This document shows, piece by piece, positions 1 to 7,320 of a stretch of 7,320 nt of DNA. Below the pieces are notes generated by a model. It did no database searches and was not told the origin of the DNA. It saw nothing but the letters and a program-made list of their open reading frames with translations. The stretch's first letter is position 1; each line of letters opens with the position of its first letter. Source of the stretch: Actinobacteria bacterium 13_2_20CM_68_14 (GTDB lineage Bacteria > Actinomycetota > Thermoleophilia > Gaiellales > Gaiellaceae); NCBI GenBank assembly GCA_001914705.1, contig MNDB01000110.1, positions 1 to 7,320 of the forward strand. The letters are read 5' to 3'. A program made the position numbers and the translations under genes.

Positions 1-7
1 GTTGGGA

Positions 8-32
8 GTTTCTGCGCTGCGGCTAGGGGTAC
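8..32 (+). promoter_or_regulatory. Possible SigB/SigF-type promoter of the DUF6458 gene
   Basis: A GTTT at 8-11 is followed after 15 bases by GGGTAC at 27-32. Alternative general-stress sigma factors of the SigB/SigF group in Gram-positive bacteria are known to use GTTT, a spacer of about 13-17 bases, then GGGTAT or GGGTAC. Transcription would start near 38-42, leaving a leader of about 40 bases before the ATG at 79. No housekeeping -35/-10 pair of comparable quality is seen here. The elements are short, so chance is a real alternative. Confidence 0.35.
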
Positions 33-66
33 ACCCGGGCACACGATTTCAACCGAGCAAACGCTG

Positions 67-74
67 AAAGGAGT
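67..74 (+). promoter_or_regulatory. Strong ribosome binding site
   Basis: AAAGGAGT lies five to six bases upstream of the ATG at 79 and is a near-perfect Shine-Dalgarno sequence. It fixes the start of the small membrane protein. It contrasts with the weak or absent ribosome binding sites of most of the downstream operon genes, suggesting that this small protein is made in quantity. Confidence 0.85.
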
Positions 75-78
75 AACA

Positions 79-270
79 ATGGGAATCGGAGTAGGTCTGT
101 TACTGATTGCCGCCGGGGCCATCCTCGTTTGGGGAGTCAACGGCAACATCGGGGGCGTCAACGAGGACGCGATCGGCTGGATCCTGATGATCGTCGGCCT
201 GGCCGGCCTCGTTCTGTCGGCGATCTTCTGGTCGGTCGACGAAGCCCCGCCCCCAGGGCCGGGCTACTAA
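79..270 (+). CDS. Small DUF6458-like membrane protein (63 aa)
   Basis: This encodes a 63-residue protein made almost entirely of two hydrophobic helices (about residues 3-20 and 31-52). They are joined by a short polar turn rich in Gly, Asn and Asp (21-30), and the tail is Pro/Gly-rich and ends in Tyr. The opening MGIG, the early NG-N-GGV segment and the DAIGWILMIVGL motif of the second helix match my recollection of the actinobacterial DUF6458 family, whose function is unknown. The ATG is fixed by a strong ribosome binding site and the gene is closed by its own intrinsic terminator, so it is a monocistronic unit. A stress-type promoter may drive it. Existence as a gene is very likely; the family name is a recognition call without a search, and no biochemical role can be assigned. 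Confidence 0.85.
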   Translation: MGIGVGLLLIAAGAILVWGVNGNIGGVNEDAIGWILMIVGLAGLVLSAIFWSVDEAPPPGPGY

Positions 271-284
271 AGACGGAGAGCGTT

Positions 285-319
285 AGACGGGACGGCCTCG
301 GCCGTCCCGTCTTTTTTTT
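285..319 (+). terminator. Rho-independent terminator after the DUF6458 gene
   Basis: A perfect 12-base-pair stem (285-296 with 301-312), closed by a CTCG tetraloop, runs directly into eight T residues (312-319). It lies 14 bases after the TAA of the small membrane protein. In the reverse direction the stem lies just past the stop of the trpB-like gene but is not followed by a T run, so it should stop forward transcripts well and reverse ones only weakly. Confidence 0.95.
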
Positions 320-322
320 GCT

Positions 323-1741
323 CTAAGCGGGGGTGGGTAGGCCCTCGATCGCGCCGAGGGCGCGGCTCATCTCGTCCTCGTCGAGAGCGACGTCCTCGAG
401 CTTCCCGGCGAAGTAGTTGTCGTAGGCACCCATGTCGAAGTGACCGTGGCCCGAGAGGTTGAAGAGGATCGTACGCTCCTCGCCTGCCTCGTCCGCTGCC
501 TTCGCCGCCTGCAGCGTCCCGTGAATCGCGTGCGCGGCCTCGGGGGCCGGCAGGATCCCCTCCGTCCCCGCGAACAGAACGGCCGAGGCGAAGACGTCGT
601 TCTGAAGGTACGCCTCGGCGCGGATCAGGCCGTCGAGCAGAAGCTGCGAGATCAGCGGCGCAACCCCGTGATACCGCAGCCCGCCCGCGTGAATCGGGGC
701 CGGCACGAAGTCGTGCCCGAGCGTGTGCATCGGTACGAGCGGCGTCAGCTTGCTCGTGTCGCCGAAGTCGTACGCGAAGAGACCGCGCGTCAACGTCGGG
801 CAAGCCGCAGGCTCACAAGCCAGCACGTCGATCTCACGGCCGGCGATCTTCTCGCGCAGGAACGGAAAGGCGAGGCCGGCGAAGTTCGAGCCGCCGCCGA
901 CGCAGCCGATGACGACGTCGGGGAACGCGTCCGCGAGCTCCATCTGTGCGAGCGCCTCCTGGCCGATCACGGTCTGGTGCAGGAGCACGTGGTTGAGGAC
1001 GCTCCCGAGCGAGTAGGCGGTGTCTTCGCGGCCGGCCGCGTCCTCGACCGCCTCCGAGATCGCGATCCCAAGGCTCCCCGGCGAGCTCGGATGCTCCTCG
1101 AGGATCGCCCGCCCGGACTGCGTCTCTTCGGAAGGGCTCGGCACGATCTCCGCGCCCCAGGCCTGGATCAGCGAGCGCCGGTTCGGCTTTTGCTCGTACG
1201 AGATCCTGACCATGTAGACCTTGCACTCGAGCCCGATCAGCCTGCACGCAAACGCGAGCGCGCTCCCCCACTGCCCCGCGCCGGTCTCCGTCGAGAGGCG
1301 CGTCCGCCCTTCCTGCTTGTTGTAGAAGGCCTGCGCCACCGCCGTATTCGGCTTGTGACTTCCAGGCGGGCTGACGCCTTCGTACTTGTAGAAGATCCGC
1401 GAGCGGGTGCCGATCGCCTCCTCGAGCCGCCGCGCCCGAAAGAGCGGCGTCGGCCGCCAGAGGCTGTAGATCTCCAGCACCTCGTCGGGAATCGCGATCT
1501 CAGCGTCCTCGCTGACCTCCTGCCCGATCAACTCCATCGGAAAGAGCGGCGCCAAATCGTCAGGGCCAACCGGCTTCCCCGTCCCCGGATGCAGCACAGG
1601 CTGCGGAGCCGTCGGCATGTCGGAGCGAATGTTGTACCAGCGGCGCGGAAGCTCAGACTCCTGAAGCAGGAACTTCGTCTGGCTCCCAGCCCGTGTCTGC
1701 ACGCCGCGAGCATAGAGCGCAATGTGACTTGAGTTCAACAT
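323..1741 (-). CDS. trpB: TrpB2-type tryptophan synthase beta chain (PLP enzyme)
   Basis: This is a 472-residue pyridoxal-phosphate enzyme of the TrpB2 branch, which makes tryptophan from indole and serine (some archaeal TrpB2 enzymes use O-phosphoserine) in the cytosol. The N-terminal stretch TKFLLQESELPRRWYNI (22-38) is the TrpB2-specific extension that TrpB1 lacks. The PLP lysine is K130 in GSHKPN; the catalytic-type glutamate is E152 in TETGAGQWGS; the phosphate-binding GGGSN is at 282-286; and SGHGHFD (430-436) closes the active site. Length fits the family (about 430-460) with a slightly long N terminus. The ATG at 1741 lacks a clear ribosome binding site, and a GTG in frame at 1702 would give 459 residues and still keep the conserved start. 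No trpA or other trp gene is adjacent, as is usual for TrpB2, so indole salvage or a stand-alone role is inferred. It is convergent with the DUF6458 gene. Confidence 0.95.
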   Translation of the reverse strand: MLNSSHIALYARGVQTRAGSQTKFLLQESELPRRWYNIRSDMPTAPQPVLHPGTGKPVGPDDLAPLFPMELIGQEVSEDAEIAIPDEVLEIYSLWRPTPLFRARRLEEAIGTRSRIFYKYEGVSPPGSHKPNTAVAQAFYNKQEGRTRLSTETGAGQWGSALAFACRLIGLECKVYMVRISYEQKPNRRSLIQAWGAEIVPSPSEETQSGRAILEEHPSSPGSLGIAISEAVEDAAGREDTAYSLGSVLNHVLLHQTVIGQEALAQMELADAFPDVVIGCVGGGSNFAGLAFPFLREKIAGREIDVLACEPAACPTLTRGLFAYDFGDTSKLTPLVPMHTLGHDFVPAPIHAGGLRYHGVAPLISQLLLDGLIRAEAYLQNDVFASAVLFAGTEGILPAPEAAHAIHGTLQAAKAADEAGEERTILFNLSGHGHFDMGAYDNYFAGKLEDVALDEDEMSRALGAIEGLPTPA

Positions 1742-2058
1742 GCCGCCGCCGCGACCGACCAGTGCGGGCGCGGCGCACTTACCTTCATGGCAACACCGAC
1801 CCGCTTGAAGTCGTCATCGCTTCGGCGCAGCCGAAGCTGGACTTCAAGCGGCAGTGGCGTTCTGGGCGTTAGCCAAGGGACTAGGCCTTTGCAGGCAATG
1901 GTCTGGCGGTTCGATTGGGACTGCGATTGCACTTAGATGGGGTCTTCGCACTACGAGTCAGCCCAGGGTGCCGAGGGTCACGAACCCGAGGCGGCCCGCT
2001 TGCGGCGGGGCTGCACGTGTTCAGGCGTAGTTCAGAAAATCTGGTCAACACTGCGGCC
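1742..2058. other. Divergent intergenic spacer (about 317 bases)
   Basis: This gap separates the reverse-strand trpB-like gene from the forward-strand lipoprotein operon and must hold promoters for both. I find no convincing -35/-10 pair on either strand. Its one clear structure is the nested inverted repeat at 1801-1851. From about 1915 a forward reading frame stays open into the lipoprotein, but the peptide it would add (48 residues, Arg/Gly-rich) would bury the signal peptide, so I treat it as non-coding. The stretch at about 1960-2035 has short imperfect stems and a tRNA-like phrase but no foldable tRNA. It could be a decayed remnant; this is unproven. Confidence 0.7.
1801..1851. repeat. 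51-base nested inverted repeat in the divergent spacer
   Basis: The outer arms are a perfect 12-base inverted repeat, CCGCTTGAAGTC at 1801-1812 and its complement at 1840-1851. Inside is a second perfect 8-base arm pair, GCTTCGGC (1819-1826) and GCCGAAGC (1830-1837), with a GCA loop. The two stems are separated by 6 and 2 unpaired bases. A short run further out (1792-1797 with 1856-1861) can pair with one mismatch. There is no T run on either strand, so it is not an intrinsic terminator. It sits about 60 bases upstream of trpB and 208 upstream of the lipoprotein. It could be a cis-regulatory RNA hairpin in the trpB leader, a protein-binding palindrome or a small dispersed palindromic repeat. 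Confidence 0.8.
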
Positions 2059-2672
2059 GTGACTCGCCTCGTCGTTGGTTTCGCTGGCGCCGCGGCGGTG
2101 CTTGCGCTCACAGGCTGTGGCTCCAGCCACCGGGCCCAGGCGCCCGCGACGAGCACTTCCGGCGGCGGCGCGACGACGCCCCCCACCTCGACGGGCGGAC
2201 CGGGCGCGCTGCAAGCCGAGGCGAATGCGACCGCGGCCGGCGATATCCCTGACAACCAGGTCTTCCTGGTCTTCAGGAACGGCGCGGCCGGTTACTCCAT
2301 GAAGTACCCGGAGGGGTGGGCGCAGCAGGGCTCGGGCAAGCACGTCACCTTTCGCGACAAGAACAACATCGTCCGGATCGTGGTCAGCTCGGGCGCCGCG
2401 CCGACGAAAGCGAGCGTCCAAGCCGACGTCGGCGGGCTGACAGGCACGCATCTCCAGAGCGGTCCGCAGGCGATGACGCTCCCACATGCGAAGGCCTACA
2501 AGGTCGTCTACAGCACCGAGAGCGCACCGAACACGGTCACCGGCAAGCGCGTCAAGCTCGTTGTCGACAGGTACTACGTCTGGAAGCCCGGCCGTCTCGC
2601 GGTGGTCGATCTCGGCACGCCGGAGGGCGTCGACAACGTCGACGCGTACCGGCTGATGATCGAGAGCTTCCG

Positions 2673-2682
<10 letters not shown>
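2059..2682 (+). CDS. Lipoprotein with PsbP-like domain, ABC-operon leader
   Basis: This is a 207-residue predicted lipoprotein. The GTG start at 2059 gives a compact type II signal peptide: Thr-Arg, a hydrophobic core (4-17) and the lipobox LTGC with lipidated Cys20. A low-complexity Ser/Thr/Gly/Pro linker (21-60) follows, then one globular domain (62-207). GYSMKYPEGWAQQ (78-90) followed by VTFRDKNN, and the ending DNVDAYRLMIESFRW, resemble PsbP/Mog1-like domains common in actinobacterial lipoproteins; this is recognition without a search. An upstream extension of the frame to 1915 would bury the signal peptide and is rejected. No strong ribosome binding site is visible. Its stop overlaps the next start by 10 bases, which ties it to the ABC transporter. 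It is probably anchored on the outer face of the membrane as an accessory or sensing subunit beside the permease. The substrate is unknown. Confidence 0.85.
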
Positions 2683-3385
<703 letters not shown>

Positions 3386-3389
<4 letters not shown>

Positions 3390-4084
3390 CGACGCAGCCG
3401 GTCGTCCGCGAGGCGATCGCCGCCTGCCGAGACGTGGAGGTGGTCTACGGTCGCGGCGAGGCGGCCGTGCGTGCGCTGGGCGACGTCTCGCTCGAAATTC
3501 GCGTTCAGGAGAGCCTGGCGCTACTCGGCCGCTCCGGGTCCGGCAAGACGACGCTTCTGCACGTATTGGGCGGCCTCGTCGAGCCGACGGCGGGCAGTGT
3601 CGAATGGCATGGGCGTCCCCTCGCTTCCCTGGACCACGCGAGCCGTGGGGGCGTTCGTGCGCGGGGAATCGCCTACGTCTTCCAGGGCGCGAACCTGCTC
3701 CCCTACTTCACGGCGTTCGAGAACGTCGCCTTTTCGGCGCAGCTCGCCGGCGAGTCATCTCGGCAGCGGCCGACGGAAGTGCTCGAGCTGGTCGGGCTCT
3801 CGGCGAAGGGCGATCACCTGCCCGCAGAGCTCTCCGGGGGCGAGGCGCAGCGGGTCGCGATCGCGCGCGCCTTGGCGCAGCAGCCGGAGCTGCTGCTCTG
3901 CGACGAGCCGACCGGCCATCTCGACTCCGACACCGGCGAGAGGGTGCTCGACCTGATCGACGCCCTCCAGGACGAGCTCGGCTTCTCGCTCGTCGTCGCC
4001 ACCCACGACGCCGACGTCGCGGCGCGGCTGCACCGCGAGCTGGAGCTCGAGGACGGCGCCGTCGTCCGCCAGGAGCGCTCGTGA
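3386..4084 (+). CDS. ABC transporter ATP-binding protein, MacB/LolD type (second of two)
   Basis: This is a 232-residue ATPase of the same class as the preceding one but clearly a different sequence. Motifs are Walker A GRSGSGKTT (48-56), Q-loop VFQGANLLPYFTAFENV with Q100, signature LSGGEAQR (149-156), Walker B LLLCDEP (169-175, catalytic E174), the canonical TGHLD D-loop and H207 in VVATHD. Unlike its neighbour it keeps the standard RVAIARAL block. The GTG start at 3386 overlaps the upstream stop (GTGA), and its stop overlaps the permease start in the same way, so the three proteins should be made by coupled translation and in similar amounts. It energises the permease at 4081-6780. Both ATPases look catalytically competent, so either a heterodimer or two alternating homodimers is possible; the heterodimer is my inference from operon structure. 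Confidence 0.95.
4071..4075 (+). promoter_or_regulatory. Ribosome binding site fixing the permease start
   Basis: AGGAG ends five bases before the GTG at 4081, inside the last codons of the second ATPase gene. It supports the GTG over the next in-frame ATG (codon 13), which would remove part of the conserved amphipathic N terminus before the first helix. Confidence 0.7.
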
Positions 4085-6780
4085 GAGTCGCGGCTCCGCT
4101 CGCGTTCGCCGAGCTCATGCGCGCGCCGTTCAAGACGGCGGTGCGCGTGCTGACGCTTGCGGCGGCGGTCGGCCTGCTGGCCGCGATGCTGCTCTTCGTC
4201 GGCCACTCGCTCGGCACGATGACCAGTAGTGCCGTCCGCGGCGTCCCGCTCGACTGGCAGGGCCCGGTCGGCAGCGCGCGGGCGGCCACCACCGTTGCGT
4301 CGAGGGTCGGCCGCCAGGCAGGCATCGCCGAAGCGGTGCCGGCTGCAACGGCGCCGTTCGCGGGCGTCGAGCACGTCTCGCCCGGCGTGGGCAAGATCCG
4401 GTCTGGCGGCGGTTCGATCCTGGCGGTGCCGCCGAGCTACCTCGCACACATCCATACGTTCCGGTTCCTCCGCGGCTCACTCAGGCCGGGACAGGTCGTC
4501 TTCGACCAGCAACTCGCCGCCACCCTGCAGGTTCAGCCAGGCGACCTGGTGACCCTGACGCCCCATCGGGGCGCGAGACCCGTCCGGCTGCGCGTGAGCG
4601 GAATCTCGCTCGTCACCGCCGCCGACCAGCTCTTCCAGCCGCTCAACCCACTGATCGGTCCGGCGCCGGCACAGCCCCCGGCGGACATCGCGATCCTCCC
4701 GGTCGACACCTTCGCCACCCGGATCGCGCCCTCGCTGCCCTCCATCAGTTCCGCCTCCGGGACGTCTGCCGTCCCGGGTTCACAGACGGGAACACAGTGG
4801 CAGGTTCAGACGCAGATCGACCCTGCCGCGCTGACAGGGAGTCCGGCGCACGCGCTGGCCCAGGCGACGCAGCTTCGCAACCGCGTCGAGCGCTCGCTTC
4901 CCGGTCAGGTCGTGTTCGTCGACAACCTCGCGGACAACCTGAACGCCGCAGCGGGCGACGCGCTCTACGCGGAGACGCTGTACATCATGCTCGCCGTTCC
5001 GGGAGCTCTCGTCGCGCTCGGACTTGCCTACCTCGCGGCGCTCGGCACAGTCGACCGCGACCGGCGGAGCCTCGCTCTGCTGCGTGCGCGCGGCGCACGT
5101 CGCCGCGACCTGCTCGTCCTCGCCGGCGTCGAGAGTCTCATACTTGGGCTGGTCGCCGGCGCGATCGGCACAGCGATCGCGGTCGGTGCGGTCCACCTCT
5201 CCGGCTCGGCCGGCGGCGTCGGCACCAGCCGGCTGCTCGTCTGCTTCGGCGTCTGCGTCGCCCTCGCCGCTGCGGGAGCCGCGGCAGCACGGATCGGCGC
5301 GGGACTCGTCGTCTTCGGCGGCAACATCAGCGAGGCACGCCGCAGCGTGCGGCGTGCCGGGCGGCCACTCTGGCAGAGGCTCTACCTCGACGTGCTGGCA
5401 CTCGCCGTCGCGGGACTCGTCTACTGGCTGACCGTGCGGACCGGCTTCTCGGCCGTCGTCAACCCCGACTCGAACCCGACTCTCTCACTGTCGGTCTACA
5501 TGTTCCTCGCGCCGGCGCTGCTCTGGATCGGCGCGGCGCTGCTGATCCTGCGCCTCCGCGGCCGCGTCGTCGCCTGGCTCGCGGCTCGAGCGGCGGGCAG
5601 CCGCGCCTCGTCGCCGCTCGGCTTCCTGCTCGCCAGCGCAGGTAGGCGTGGGGCGGCGATCAACCGCGGGCTGCTCGTGGTCGGATTGTTGCTCGCCTTC
5701 GGCGTCAACCTCGGCATCTTCACCGCAACCTATGACCGGCAGGCGCGAGTCGACGCACAGCTGACCTTGGGCGCCGACGTGGTCGCCACCGCACCGCCGG
5801 GCGCGGTCGCCACCCATCGGCTCGCGCAGCGGATCGCACGCCTGCCGGGCGTCGGAGGAGTCTCTGCGGTCGATCACGCCTACGCCTACGTCGGACCCGA
5901 CCTTCAGGACACGTTCGGGATCGACCCGGCCACGCTTACCCATGGCACGAGCCTGCGCGACTCGTACTTCATCGGCGGTAGTGCGACGCAGATGCTCGAC
6001 CGGCTGCGCTCGACGCCCGACGGCATTCTTGTCTCGAAGGAGACGATCACGGACTACTCGCTCCGGCTCGGGGACCTGCTTCGTCTGCGTGTGCTCGACC
6101 ACGCGACCGGCCGCTTCCGCGTCGCGCCCTTCCATGTCGTCGGCGTCGTCCAGGAGTTCCCGGCGGCGCCGAAGGACTCGTTCATGGTCGCGAATCTCCC
6201 CTATCTCGAGCACGTCACCCACGGGCCCGGCCCGAACCTTGTTTTCGTCCGGGCGAACGGCGACCCCGGCGCACTCGCCCACCGCGTCGCGCTCGCGACC
6301 AGCCGCGACGGCACCAACGTGAAGGACATCACCCGGCAGACCGCTCAGACCGTCAGCTCGATCACGACAGTCAACCTCCGTGGAATCAGCCGAATCGAAG
6401 AGGCATTCGTGCTGACGCTCGCCGCAGCGGCGATGGCGCTCTTCGTCTCGGTCGGCCTCTCCGAGCGGCGGACGGAGCTGGCGACGATGGTGGCTCTCGG
6501 TGCCTCGCTGAGGCGCGCCGCGGCGTTTTTGTGGAGCGAGGCTGCGCTCGTGCTCGCGGCCGGGATCGCTCTCGCCGCGCTGCTCGGCTGGCTGCTCGCG
6601 GAGATGCTCGTCGCGATGCTCCAGCACGTCTTCGACCCTCCGCCCGACCGCCTGGCGGTCCCGTGGATGTTCCTCGGCGGCCTCACCGCAGCGGCGGTCG
6701 TCGGCGGGATCACGGCCGCAGGGCTCGCGGCGCTCCAGATTCGGCGCCTGCCTCTGGGGTCGATCCTCCGCGAAGAGTGA
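4081..6780 (+). CDS. FtsX/MacB-type ABC transporter permease, 10 TM helices
   Basis: This is an 899-residue permease with two FtsX-type halves. After a short cytosolic start, helix 1 lies at about 19-41, followed by a large extracytoplasmic MacB-like domain (42-300). Helices 2 to 6 follow at about 301-322, 344-375, 384-408, 434-453 and 473-492, and helix 7 at 530-550. A second extracytoplasmic domain (551-774) is followed by helices 8-10 (775-794, 814-847, 861-887). FtsX hallmarks are the cytosolic loop motifs RRSLALLRARGARRRDL after helix 2 and ERRTELATMVALGAS after helix 8, with the basic end IRRLPLGSILREE. Ten helices in one chain match the large Bce/YtrF-like class, where one permease binds two ATPases. 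These permeases act mechanically on substrates at the outer face (peptides, lipoproteins, lipids) and do not form a simple channel. The reading frame stays open upstream into the second ATPase gene, but those residues are out of frame with it and not coding. The substrate is unknown. Confidence 0.93.
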   Translation: MRVAAPLAFAELMRAPFKTAVRVLTLAAAVGLLAAMLLFVGHSLGTMTSSAVRGVPLDWQGPVGSARAATTVASRVGRQAGIAEAVPAATAPFAGVEHVSPGVGKIRSGGGSILAVPPSYLAHIHTFRFLRGSLRPGQVVFDQQLAATLQVQPGDLVTLTPHRGARPVRLRVSGISLVTAADQLFQPLNPLIGPAPAQPPADIAILPVDTFATRIAPSLPSISSASGTSAVPGSQTGTQWQVQTQIDPAALTGSPAHALAQATQLRNRVERSLPGQVVFVDNLADNLNAAAGDALYAETLYIMLAVPGALVALGLAYLAALGTVDRDRRSLALLRARGARRRDLLVLAGVESLILGLVAGAIGTAIAVGAVHLSGSAGGVGTSRLLVCFGVCVALAAAGAAAARIGAGLVVFGGNISEARRSVRRAGRPLWQRLYLDVLALAVAGLVYWLTVRTGFSAVVNPDSNPTLSLSVYMFLAPALLWIGAALLILRLRGRVVAWLAARAAGSRASSPLGFLLASAGRRGAAINRGLLVVGLLLAFGVNLGIFTATYDRQARVDAQLTLGADVVATAPPGAVATHRLAQRIARLPGVGGVSAVDHAYAYVGPDLQDTFGIDPATLTHGTSLRDSYFIGGSATQMLDRLRSTPDGILVSKETITDYSLRLGDLLRLRVLDHATGRFRVAPFHVVGVVQEFPAAPKDSFMVANLPYLEHVTHGPGPNLVFVRANGDPGALAHRVALATSRDGTNVKDITRQTAQTVSSITTVNLRGISRIEEAFVLTLAAAAMALFVSVGLSERRTELATMVALGASLRRAAAFLWSEAALVLAAGIALAALLGWLLAEMLVAMLQHVFDPPPDRLAVPWMFLGGLTAAAVVGGITAAGLAALQIRRLPLGSILREE
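4757..4777. repeat. Short perfect inverted repeat inside the permease gene
   Basis: CCGGGACG (4757-4764) and its exact complement (4770-4777) flank a five-base TCTGC spacer. The site falls in a Ser/Gly/Thr-rich linker of the first extracytoplasmic domain, where coding constraint is low. No T run follows, so it is not a terminator. It may be chance in GC-rich DNA or a local mRNA hairpin. Confidence 0.5.
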
Positions 6781-6790
6781 CAATCCGGAT

Positions 6791-7320
6791 GTGACGTTCG
6801 GTCAATCAGTCTTGGTCGTCGAGGACGATGACGAGCTTCGAGGCCTGCTTGTCCGCGGACTTCGTGAAGAAGGCTTCGCTCCGGAAGCCGTCGCCAGCGG
6901 CAAAGAGCTGCTCGACCGGGTCGAAACCGCGCAGCCGGACGTCTTGGTGATCGACATCGGCCTACCCGACGCCGACGGCCGTGATCTGAGTCAGGCCTTG
7001 CGTGCGCGGGGAGTCCAGACGCCGGTCCTCTTCCTCACGGCGCGCGACGCGGTCGTCGACCGGATCGCGGGCTTCGACGCCGGCGGAGATGACTACCTGA
7101 CCAAGCCCTTCGCCTTCGGCGAGCTGGTGGCGCGTCTTCAGGCGCTGCTTCGACGTGGCGGCGGCGATCAAGCAGTCGAGGCGGCCGGTCTCCGGCTCGA
7201 CCCGGTCTCCCACTCGGTCAGCGACGGCGAGACCACCTTGCCCTTGACGCCGACCGAATTCCGCCTGCTCGCTCGGCTCCTCGCGCGGCCGAGCGAGGCC
7301 GTGCGTCGTCGCGACCTCGT
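6791..7320 (+). CDS. OmpR-family response regulator, 3' end cut by window
   Basis: The first 176 residues of a two-component response regulator are present, and the gene continues past the window edge. The receiver domain (about 5-120) has acidic pocket E11-D12-D13, phospho-acceptor D55 in VIDIGLPD, T83 in FLTARD and K105 in YLTKPF, all intact. After a short linker the winged-helix DNA-binding domain begins (about 131 onward), with the typical TPTEFRLLARLLARPSEAV stretch at 153-171, placing it in the OmpR/PhoB class. The GTG at 6791 is the only sensible start: an ATG two bases earlier runs straight into a stop in its own frame. It begins 10 bases after the permease stop with no terminator between, so it probably belongs to the same transcript and may autoregulate the operon. 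A histidine kinase gene would be expected next. A receiver-only protein is excluded by the visible winged-helix start. Confidence 0.93.
   Translation, partial: MTFGQSVLVVEDDDELRGLLVRGLREEGFAPEAVASGKELLDRVETAQPDVLVIDIGLPDADGRDLSQALRARGVQTPVLFLTARDAVVDRIAGFDAGGDDYLTKPFAFGELVARLQALLRRGGGDQAVEAAGLRLDPVSHSVSDGETTLPLTPTEFRLLARLLARPSEAVRRRDL

Noticed and set aside
285..319. Bidirectional terminator serving the trpB-like gene too
   Set aside because: On the reverse strand the stem is followed by AACGCTCTCC with no T run, so intrinsic termination in that direction is not supported.
440..1732. Long open frame of 430 codons on the forward strand opposite the trpB-like gene
   Set aside because: It is the antisense shadow of a gene with full TrpB2 motifs. 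The translation is Arg-rich with no recognisable domain, as expected from GC-rich codon bias.
1960..2045. tRNA-like phrases (GGCGTAGTTCAG on the forward strand, GGGTTCGTGACCC on the reverse strand)
   Set aside because: Neither has a matching acceptor stem, D-stem or anticodon arm at tRNA spacing; the T-like stem pairs only three bases.
1915..2058. 48-residue upstream extension of the lipoprotein
   Set aside because: It would place an Arg-rich segment ahead of a complete signal peptide and lipobox; the GTG at 2059 gives a normal lipoprotein start.
5485..6783. Open frame of 432 codons on the reverse strand opposite the permease 3' half
   Set aside because: Arg/Glu/Asp-rich low-complexity translation with no domain, lying exactly against the well-supported permease; an artefact of GC-rich codons.

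Overview
The window is GC-rich throughout. It carries GTG starts, stop/start overlaps and a small membrane protein of the actinobacterial DUF6458 type, which together point to an actinobacterium. A deep-branching class such as Thermoleophilia is plausible, but this is inferred from protein style and not from any marker gene.

Layout. (1) 1-319: a short forward unit with a possible stress-sigma type promoter, a strong ribosome binding site, a 63-residue two-helix membrane protein and a textbook intrinsic terminator. (2) 323-1741, reverse strand: an orphan TrpB2-type tryptophan synthase beta chain, convergent with the first gene; no trpA or other trp gene is visible. (3) 1742-2058: a divergent spacer of about 317 bases containing a striking 51-base nested inverted repeat. 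(4) 2059-7320, forward strand: a tightly packed operon running off the right edge. Its order is a lipoprotein with a PsbP-like domain, two non-identical ABC ATPases, a 10-helix FtsX/MacB-type permease and an OmpR-family response regulator that is cut by the window end.

The operon genes overlap (10, 4 and 4 bases) or lie 10 bases apart, and all five appear to start with GTG. The likely unit is a cell-envelope ABC machine: two ATPases energise one large permease, whose two big extracytoplasmic domains could cooperate with the anchored lipoprotein. A two-component regulator is co-transcribed; its histidine kinase would be expected just beyond the window. By analogy with Bce/MacB-type systems it could act in envelope-stress response, peptide efflux or lipoprotein/lipid handling, but nothing in the sequence identifies the substrate.

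No mobile element, CRISPR array, tRNA or rRNA was found. Most of the window is ordinary chromosomal content. The observations most worth checking are the two-ATPase/one-permease/lipoprotein arrangement, the 51-base inverted repeat and the SigB/SigF-like promoter.
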